Below are positions 6,168 through 10,925 of a DNA stretch of 10,925 bases, piece after piece. Made by a program: the position numbers and the translations under genes. The stretch is from NCBI GenBank assembly GCA_030054275.1, contig JASGCF010000071.1, positions 1 to 10,925 on the forward strand, given 5' to 3'. The DNA is from Limnohabitans sp. Lineage in GTDB: Bacteria > Planctomycetota > Phycisphaerae > Phycisphaerales > SM1A02. The notes beneath the pieces were generated by a model. It was not told the DNA's origin. It saw nothing but the letters and a program-made list of their open reading frames with translations, and did no database searches. Numbering within the stretch: position 1 is the first letter of the stretch; each line of letters begins with the position of its first letter.

Positions 6168-6848
6168 TTACTGCTTTGCCGAGGAAGGAATTCGATCTGC
6201 GAGGCGATCGAGCACTCCATCAATCAACCCATATGCCAGCATTTCATCTGCATTCAGCCACAAATCGCGCTCGCAATCTGCTGCGATTTGCTCCTTTGTC
6301 TTTCCCGTGGCTTCTGCGTAGAGCGCATTGCATTGGTCTTCGATCACCAGCATGCGACGCGCTTCAATCTCAAGATCCGTTGCTTGTCCTTCGATGACAT
6401 CGAGTATTCGGCCCTGATGCACCAAGTTCCACGCGTTGCGCGTTGCAAAGCGTCGCCCTTTCGTGCCACAGCAGGCAATGAGGCTCGACATACTTGGTGC
6501 GCACCCGATGATGTAGGTGGCAACTGGGCATGGAAGCGATCGCATGGTGTCGATGATGGCCATGCCAGCAGTGATGCTGCCGCCAGCACCATTCACATAC
6601 ACCGAAATTTCGGCGGACGCATCTGCGTGCGCGAGATAGAGCAACTGCGCGCAAATCGAATTTGCCATGGGCGTGCGGATCTCACCCGAGCACATGACGA
6701 TGCGATCTGCGAGCAATCGCGACCACATGTCATATTGCCGTTCGCGACCGCCGGTTGACTCGATGACATACGGAACAAAGCCGAAGCTGCCGTCGTCGCC
6801 GTCGTCACTCGACGCCGAAATTGTGGATGAGTCTGCGCGCAGCGTCAC
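6168..6848 (-). CDS. Divergent ClpP-like subunit, paralog B, with altered active-site surroundings
   Basis: A 226-residue S14 protein, most like paralog A beside it but diverged. The N-terminus has a Ser/Asp-rich extension of about 20 residues before FVPYVIESTGGRERQYDMWSRLL. The triad is still readable: Ser119 (GCAPSMSS), His144 (LVHQGRI), Asp191 (AADCERDLW). Several near-invariant neighbours are changed: NSPGGS is NGAGGS (86-91), AASMG is APSMS (117-121), and HQP is HQG (144-146). These lie in the oxyanion and substrate-binding region, so activity may be low or of different specificity, or the subunit may be structural, like cyanobacterial ClpR (inferred). The start is GTG 6848, whose GTGA overlaps the paralog C stop; a purine-rich GAGAAGAG precedes it inside that gene. 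The pair is translationally coupled. Confidence 0.92.
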   Translation of the reverse strand: MTLRADSSTISASSDDGDDGSFGFVPYVIESTGGRERQYDMWSRLLADRIVMCSGEIRTPMANSICAQLLYLAHADASAEISVYVNGAGGSITAGMAIIDTMRSLPCPVATYIIGCAPSMSSLIACCGTKGRRFATRNAWNLVHQGRILDVIEGQATDLEIEARRMLVIEDQCNALYAEATGKTKEQIAADCERDLWLNADEMLAYGLIDGVLDRLADRIPSSAKQ

Positions 6849-7495
6849 TTCTTGCTCTTCTCGGGGAACACGGCGACTTCGTCGACCAAGCCGTACGCCT
6901 TCGCTTCTTCAGCACTGAAGAACTTGTCGCGATCCGCGTCCTTCGCGATCTTGTCCACAGGTTGCCCAGTGTGACGCGCGAGGATCTCATTCAGCGTGCG
7001 CTTCATCTTGCTGATGTGCTCGGCTTGGATTTGGATGTCTGTTGTTTGTCCCGTCACGCCGCCAAGTGGCTGGTGAATCATCACCTTCGCGTGCGGCAGA
7101 ATGAAGCGCTTCCCTGGGTGGCCGGCTGCGAGCAAGAGCGCGCCCGCCGAGTATGCGCGGCCAATACAGAAGGTCGAAACATCCGACGAGATGAACTGCA
7201 TCGTGTCGTACATCGCCAACATGTCATCCACAGACCCGCCTGGCGAGTTGATGTAGAAGTTGATGTCTTGGCCCTTCTTCTGGTTCTCGAGGTAGAGCAT
7301 CTGCATCATGACCCGCGCTGCCGACGAGTAGTTCACCTCGCCGATGAGGAACACGATGCGGTTCTCAAGCAAGAGCTCGTCGATGGTCATCTCGCGAGTT
7401 CGTTGATAATTCACAGCAGCAAGCACCTCATGGCGGCGCTCAGGTGGCAGCGAATTGATGATGTGTGGCAGATGCGCGTCGAGGGAAGAAAGCAT
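6845..7495 (-). CDS. clpP: ATP-dependent Clp protease proteolytic subunit, paralog C
   Basis: A 216-residue S14 subunit of the kind beginning NYQRTREMTIDELLLENRIV, which I associate with planctomycetes. The core is canonical: FYINSPGGSVDD, Ser116 in GRAYSAGA (Tyr in place of the common Ala before Ser), His141 in MIHQPLGG, the ordinary-length strand GVTGQTTD, and Asp186 in KIAKDADRD. The reading frame is open about 108 codons further upstream, to 7822, but that stretch is Arg-rich, runs through a 15-bp repeat and has no family similarity, so ATG 7495 was chosen. It leaves about 30 residues before the conserved N-terminus. A GAGAGG lies about 12 bases upstream, inside a 12-bp palindrome. It is first of the three clpP genes and overlaps paralog B by four bases. 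Confidence 0.94.
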   Translation of the reverse strand: MLSSLDAHLPHIINSLPPERRHEVLAAVNYQRTREMTIDELLLENRIVFLIGEVNYSSAARVMMQMLYLENQKKGQDINFYINSPGGSVDDMLAMYDTMQFISSDVSTFCIGRAYSAGALLLAAGHPGKRFILPHAKVMIHQPLGGVTGQTTDIQIQAEHISKMKRTLNEILARHTGQPVDKIAKDADRDKFFSAEEAKAYGLVDEVAVFPEKSKK

Positions 7496-7499
7496 GCGC

Positions 7500-7511
7500 G
7501 AGAGGCCTCTC
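7500..7511. promoter_or_regulatory. Palindrome GAGAGGCCTCTC directly upstream of clpP paralog C
   Basis: A perfect 12-bp palindrome 4 bases from the chosen ATG. It contains the only Shine-Dalgarno-like GAGAGG of the leader, so protein binding or local pairing here could affect translation of the clpP series. It could also be chance. Confidence 0.3.
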
Positions 7512-7575
7512 AGGTTCGGCCGGAGGGAATGATCCAAAGCACACGAGTGCGTTGGGCCATCCACCGAGCGGCGGG

Positions 7576-7603
7576 ATCGTAACGGTCGTGCCTTGATCGG
7601 CAA
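7576..7603 (-). promoter_or_regulatory. Candidate promoter for the clpP genes
   Basis: On the minus strand TTGCCG (7603-7598) and TACGAT (7581-7576) are separated by 16 bases, about 80 bp ahead of ATG 7495. It is a moderate match to a sigma-70 promoter. The 277-bp gap 7496-7772 contains no supported gene; besides this it holds the palindrome at 7500 and most of the 15-bp repeat. No terminator for the upstream kinase is visible, so the clpP genes might also be read from its promoter. Confidence 0.3.
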
Positions 7604-7721
7604 GCCAAGGCGAGAACTTCGGAAACGGTTTCGAGAGAGTTGCGATTCTTGTCGAGAGGGGTGCATTTTGGCCAATGGCGTGGCCGCGAGGTCGCTGCAG
7701 CAGAGGCGTCTTGTTGGCACG

Positions 7722-7790
7722 CTTCCCCTCGGCAAGTTTCCCCTCTGCAGATTTCCCCTATGCAAACTTCCCCTATGCAAACTTCCACGG
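7722..7790. repeat. 15-bp tandem repeat, four and a half copies, at the 3' end of the histidine kinase
   Basis: Units start at 7722, 7737, 7752 and 7767, with a partial fifth at 7782; the best copy is CTTCCCCTATGCAAA. Units 3 and 4 differ only in the first base, and units 1 and 2 have drifted more. The kinase stop codon (TAG, 7775-7773) lies in unit 4. Because 15 is a multiple of three, every open frame across the array encodes a 5-residue repeat. One plus-strand frame reads ASFPS ADFPY ANFPY ANF and one minus-strand frame reads GSLHR GSLHR GNLQR. Both look like pentapeptide repeats, but neither belongs to a convincing gene. Confidence 0.85.
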
Positions 7791-9377
7791 GAACGCCTCT
7801 GGCGGCATGCCGCGCGGGGCACGGGTCTCGGATGGATCGTGTCCCTCCCCAGAGGCAGGCAGGGTCAGTGCGAACGCGGTCCCGCTTCGGGAACTCTCAA
7901 GAACCTCCAAGCGGCCGCCATGGCGTTCTGCGATTTTGCGCGCAACAGCAAGCCCAAGGCCCGTCCCGCGCTGGCCTTTTGACGAGACGAATGGTTCAAA
8001 AAGACGACCTCGAACGGCATCTGGGATGCCCGGCCCGTTGTCGCGAACCGACAGCACCACTTCGTCGGTGGCTGCGTCGTAGCGAGAAGTGATCGTCACA
8101 AGTCCGGTTCGCTCGGGCGCTGCCTCAATGGCGTTGAGCACCAAATTGGTGAGCGCTTGGTGCATGGCTGGTGCATCAATCGAGACCGGTGGTAACGCAT
8201 CATCAAGCGAGAGCACTGTGCCCACGCGCCGTCGGCCGGCAGCGGGTGCGAGCAACTCGCGAACCTCGCGCACGATTTCGTGCATATCGCATGGTTCGGG
8301 CTCAAGCGGCCGCTCTTTGGCCCACGCCAACATGTTCAGCGCAAGCGCGTGAATGCGATCGAGATTCCGCTGAAGGACAGGCCAGCCTTCCTGCGCTTTC
8401 GCAAGTTCACCTTTGGAAAGCGCAAGTTCCACAGCATCGGCGCCAAATCGCATGCCTTGCAGCATGTTTTTGATCGAGTGACTGAGTGCTGCAACGGTTT
8501 CGCCGATCAACGCCAATCGATGCTGCTCACCTTGCACATCGCGCGCGCCGCGTGCTGCAAGTGCAAGCGAAATGCACTGGGTTGCGTGGGAAAGGCACTC
8601 GACTTCGTCGGCTGTCGGGGCTTCGCCTGAGAGTCTTCGCACCACCAACGCACCGCGCGCACCGACGCCGCCACCGAATGGCGCTGCAATGACCAGGCAC
8701 GGTCCGTGGTTTTCGCGAGCCGCAATCATTTCGCCTGCGTCGATCGCGCGGCGCACCAGCGAGAGCGGTGCGTGTGGGGCTGCGTCTTCCGCATGCGACG
8801 GAGCTACAAACGACTCAAGTCGTGCGTCGCGGGCGCGCACAGCCACGATGTCAACACCAAGATGTGCAGCGATTGTGGCGCGAGCCTCGGACAAAAAGGC
8901 GTCCGTCTCGGTTGGTTCAGTTGCGTGCCCCAAGAGTGCAGCAAGGAGTTTGGCGCTGGTTTGCGAAGGTTTCGTACTCGTTGATGGAGCAACAAACGCC
9001 GTGGTGGCTGATCCATCGCCTGGGCCATCATCGAGTGTCGTGGGTGGCTCGATACCTTCACGCAGTGCCAAAAGTTCCGTATCGCCGCAACGCAGACGAT
9101 CGCCAGCGCGCAGCGTCACAGCGCCTGCAATGCGAACACCATTCACAAATGTTCCGTGCCGACTCTCGAGATCGCGGACGATCCAGCAGGCATTGGGCTC
9201 GTTGTGACCATCTTGCGGCTCGAGCACATCCGGAGTGAGCTCCGCGTGCCGACGGCTCACCGTTGGGTCCGTGACATGCAGTGCCTCGCTCGAGCGGCCG
9301 ATGAGTTGCGGCTCGCGCTCCGGAAGCCGGAAGACGCGCCCGCGATCTGGGCCTTTGACAACAACAAGCGCAAGCAT
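7773..9377 (-). CDS. Soluble FHA-GAF-histidine kinase
   Basis: A 534-residue cytoplasmic sensor kinase. Residues 2-105 are an FHA domain, a phosphothreonine-binding module, with IGRSS (26-30), SRRH (41-44) and LESRHGTFVNG (70-80). A variable linker is followed by a probable GAF-like domain (about 145-275; assigned by position and hydrophobic pattern only). The kinase part has the H-box ETVAALSHSIKNMLQG with phospho-acceptor His300, the N-box NLVLNAIEA (411-419), the G1 box RDNGPGIP (445-452), LFEPFVSSK, and the G2 box GTGLGLAVA (471-479). No membrane helix is present. ATG 9377 starts the FHA fold directly; the upstream part of the open frame is antisense to holA and is excluded. No response regulator lies in the window. 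The FHA domain suggests it reads a Ser/Thr kinase signal, possibly of the 3497-4591 kinase (inferred). Confidence 0.92.
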   Translation of the reverse strand: MLALVVVKGPDRGRVFRLPEREPQLIGRSSEALHVTDPTVSRRHAELTPDVLEPQDGHNEPNACWIVRDLESRHGTFVNGVRIAGAVTLRAGDRLRCGDTELLALREGIEPPTTLDDGPGDGSATTAFVAPSTSTKPSQTSAKLLAALLGHATEPTETDAFLSEARATIAAHLGVDIVAVRARDARLESFVAPSHAEDAAPHAPLSLVRRAIDAGEMIAARENHGPCLVIAAPFGGGVGARGALVVRRLSGEAPTADEVECLSHATQCISLALAARGARDVQGEQHRLALIGETVAALSHSIKNMLQGMRFGADAVELALSKGELAKAQEGWPVLQRNLDRIHALALNMLAWAKERPLEPEPCDMHEIVREVRELLAPAAGRRRVGTVLSLDDALPPVSIDAPAMHQALTNLVLNAIEAAPERTGLVTITSRYDAATDEVVLSVRDNGPGIPDAVRGRLFEPFVSSKGQRGTGLGLAVARKIAERHGGRLEVLESSRSGTAFALTLPASGEGHDPSETRAPRGMPPEAFPWKFA

Positions 9378-9453
9378 CCGCACACTGTAATTTCCCGCGC
9401 TTCGCTGCGTGCGCACGCGAGTTCGCCTCGTCGCGTCGTACGATGCACCGCCC

Positions 9454-10488
9454 ATGGCAGAACCAACCGATCCAGCGATGCGCTTCCTCATCCTGCACGG
9501 GAAGGACTCGTTCCAAATCGTGGAGCGGTTGCATCGCTTCGAATCTGCGCTGAAAGAGCGCTTCGGCGATGTGAGCCGCTTCGATTTCGACGGGTCGACC
9601 GCGCCATTGGTGGATGTCCTCGATGAACTGCGCACCTTTGGCTTGCTCGCCACGCACAAATTGGTGGTGGTGGACAAAGCAGATCAATTCATCGGACAAG
9701 AAGAGCGCCGCCGCGCGATGGAGCGCTACGCAGAGGAGCCAGTCGAGCACGCGACGCTGGTGCTGCGCGCAGAATCGTGGCGGCCAGGAAATCTCGACAA
9801 ATTGGTCGCAAAAGTGGGCGCTGTCCTGAAATGCGATACGCCCTCGGCAGAGCACGCCATGGCTTGGTGCGAGGCGCGCGGACGAAAGCAGCACGCCATT
9901 GTCGTTGATGGTGCTGCAGCGGAGGCGTTGGTTGATCGGGTTGGGAGTGACCTCGCGCGGCTTGATACAGAACTTGCGAAATACGCCGCGTATCTGGCTT
10001 CGGAATCCGAAAGCGCGCGTCGTGTCACGCGCGAACTCGTGACGCTTCTCACTGGGCAAAGTCGTGAGGAGGCTGCGTGGGAAGTGCAGGAGGCGGTGCT
10101 TGGGGGTGCGCCAGCTGTCGCGATTCGCAAAGTGCGCGAATTGGTCGAGATTTCCCAAGCGCCAGAGCAACTTATCTTGTGGTCGCTCGTCGACCTTGCG
10201 CGCAAATTGCACGACGCATCACGAATGCTCGCAGATGGCGCCGCAGAGGGTGCCGTCGCCAAGCAGGTCAAACTTTGGGGGCCGTCGATGGCCCCAACCT
10301 TGCGTGCTGCGCGCGCTCTTGGGCCAACACGGGCGACGCGGTTGTTTGCGCAGTCGATCGACCTTGATCGGCGATCGAAGAGTGGCTTGGCTGGCGAATT
10401 GCCGCGCACGCTCGAGGCGTTCGTGGCGTCGTTTGCTGGCGAAATCGCAGCGAGCGGTCGCGCTGGGCCGATGTCGGCGCGCGCGTGA
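9454..10488 (+). CDS. holA: DNA polymerase III, delta subunit
   Basis: The delta subunit opens the beta sliding clamp within the clamp-loader complex during replication. From ATG 9454 the product has 344 residues, against 343 in E. coli. Features of the family seen here are FLILHGKDSF at the N-terminus (the degenerate nucleotide-site region, without a Walker A motif, as expected for delta), LVVVDKADQF (about 67-76), the strand VEHATLVLRAE, the domain II sequence VDRVGSDLARLDTELAKYAAY, and domain III with EEAAWEVQEAVLGG and PEQLILWSLVDLARKL. The match is of moderate strength, as usual for this fast-evolving protein. The gene diverges from the histidine kinase (76-bp gap, no clear promoter boxes, no good Shine-Dalgarno). 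Met at 9478 (MRFLILHG) is an alternative start. Confidence 0.85.
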   Translation: MAEPTDPAMRFLILHGKDSFQIVERLHRFESALKERFGDVSRFDFDGSTAPLVDVLDELRTFGLLATHKLVVVDKADQFIGQEERRRAMERYAEEPVEHATLVLRAESWRPGNLDKLVAKVGAVLKCDTPSAEHAMAWCEARGRKQHAIVVDGAAAEALVDRVGSDLARLDTELAKYAAYLASESESARRVTRELVTLLTGQSREEAAWEVQEAVLGGAPAVAIRKVRELVEISQAPEQLILWSLVDLARKLHDASRMLADGAAEGAVAKQVKLWGPSMAPTLRAARALGPTRATRLFAQSIDLDRRSKSGLAGELPRTLEAFVASFAGEIAASGRAGPMSARA

Positions 10489-10898
10489 GACTGGGCGTCT
10501 GTGAGCCGATCTCAACCTCTCGTTCAGTCTGTTTTCGATTCGCAGCCACTCGGCGGGAAGGCCGGCAGCGCGTTTCGTTCGCGCATTTCGTTGACGCGCG
10601 AGCGCGGTTCATGCCGATCCCCATCTTTGGTTGGGTTTCGATTGGTCTTGAGGCTCGCTCGGTCGGTGATGGAGTTGCTGTTCGCGTCGATTGCGACCGG
10701 CTGCGAAACAGACACCCCACGCGGCGAGTTCTCTTGAAGCGGCCTGCGCAGGATGCCTTGGGCCTTGCAATCTCAGTACCCACCGTTGGTCAGGATGACC
10801 GCGCCGGATTTCGGCGAAGAAGAGGATCTTCCCAGTGGACAACCGTCACGAGCACCTCCTTTCCCCGATGCACGCAGGCGTTGCCGGCCTTTTGGTGA
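10485..10898 (+). CDS. Doubtful 137-aa reading frame downstream of holA
   Basis: I do not recognise this product. In its favour, its GTG start forms a GTGA overlap with the holA stop, an arrangement seen at two other junctions in this window, and the middle part (PIPIFGWVSIGLEARS, then VAVRVDC) has a normal protein-like composition. Against it, the ends are rich in Arg, Ser and Thr, a second frame (10501-10737) is open over the same bases with equal codon quality, and its 3' end overlaps by 64 bp the better-supported lipoprotein start at 10835. The stretch 10489-10834 may instead be non-coding or a frame-shifted remnant; I see no RNA structure or repeat in it. Confidence 0.25.
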   Translation: MRLGVCEPISTSRSVCFRFAATRREGRQRVSFAHFVDARARFMPIPIFGWVSIGLEARSVGDGVAVRVDCDRLRNRHPTRRVLLKRPAQDALGLAISVPTVGQDDRAGFRRRRGSSQWTTVTSTSFPRCTQALPAFW

Positions 10899-10925
10899 GC
10901 GCCGTCGCAGGGTGCGCTTCGCTTC
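10835..10925 (+). CDS. Lipoprotein, N-terminus only (runs off right edge)
   Basis: The start GTG 10835 is preceded by AGAGGA (10821-10826) with an 8-base spacer. The visible residues are a short charged segment (DNRHEHLLSP), then a hydrophobic stretch MHAGVAGLLVSAVAGC, then ASL. AVAGC is a usable lipobox for signal peptidase II, so the mature protein would begin with a lipid-modified Cys. ATG 10868 is an alternative start that would give a more typical short signal peptide. The function cannot be judged. LptE genes lie next to holA in many proteobacteria, but nothing in these 30 residues tests that idea. Confidence 0.55.
   Translation, partial: MDNRHEHLLSPMHAGVAGLLVSAVAGCASL

Noticed and set aside
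5976..6758. Plus-strand open frame of 260 codons with many Cys and His, across two clpP genes
   Set aside because: Lies antisense to intact ClpP paralogs A and B and crosses their junction; Cys/His come from reverse complements of common codons.
7496..7822. N-terminal extension of ClpP paralog C up to 7822
   Set aside because: Open but Arg-rich, runs into the 15-bp repeat and into the histidine kinase 3' end, with no family similarity.
9378..9677. N-terminal extension of the histidine kinase to 9677
   Set aside because: Antisense to holA; the FHA fold starts at Met 9377 as in other FHA proteins.

Overview
The window (about 57% GC by eye, 10.9 kb) looks like chromosomal DNA from a planctomycete-like bacterium, possibly of the Phycisphaerae type. 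The main reasons are an ECF sigma factor of the LQPTA/VDHAR type (TIGR02999-like) overlapping a PknB-type serine/threonine kinase, a ClpP with an MTxDELLLENR N-terminus, a soluble FHA-GAF-histidine kinase, and a MoxR ATPase. This assignment rests on recognised sequence patterns, not on a search.

Layout, left to right. (1) The 5' part of a MoxR AAA+ gene on the minus strand runs off the left edge and has an in-frame TAG near that edge. It is divergent from a membrane-anchored alpha/beta hydrolase (500-1531, +). (2) A DUF72 protein on the minus strand converges on the hydrolase, and a 13-bp tandem repeat sits at its 5' end. (3) An intergenic region of about 340 bp (2674-3015) holds the most unusual feature of the window. 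It is a series of four stem-loops whose loops carry GACA or GAACA, joined by repeated CACACAGG linkers and ending in an intrinsic-terminator-like hairpin. It is preceded by a 29-bp element that recurs upstream of the next gene, a small unrecognised protein (3016-3471, +). (4) A long minus-strand block follows. In transcription order it is FHA-GAF histidine kinase (7773-9377), ClpP-C (6845-7495), ClpP-B (6168-6848), ClpP-A (5478-6092), ECF sigma factor (4588-5196) and Ser/Thr kinase (3497-4591). Two junctions are GTGA overlaps (ClpP-C/ClpP-B and sigma/kinase), which implies translational coupling. (5) DNA polymerase III delta subunit (holA, 9454-10488, +) diverges from the histidine kinase. It is followed by a poorly resolved stretch and the first codons of a lipoprotein gene at the right edge.

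How the genes may work together. The three ClpP paralogs probably form one mixed or alternative Clp protease core; no ClpX or ClpA ATPase and no trigger factor lie in the window. The middle paralog keeps the Ser-His-Asp triad but has lost several otherwise near-invariant residues around it. The sigma-kinase pair looks like a self-contained phospho-regulated transcription module. The putative small RNA and the 3016-3471 protein appear to share an upstream control element and may be co-regulated. No phage, transposon, CRISPR array, tRNA or rRNA was seen.
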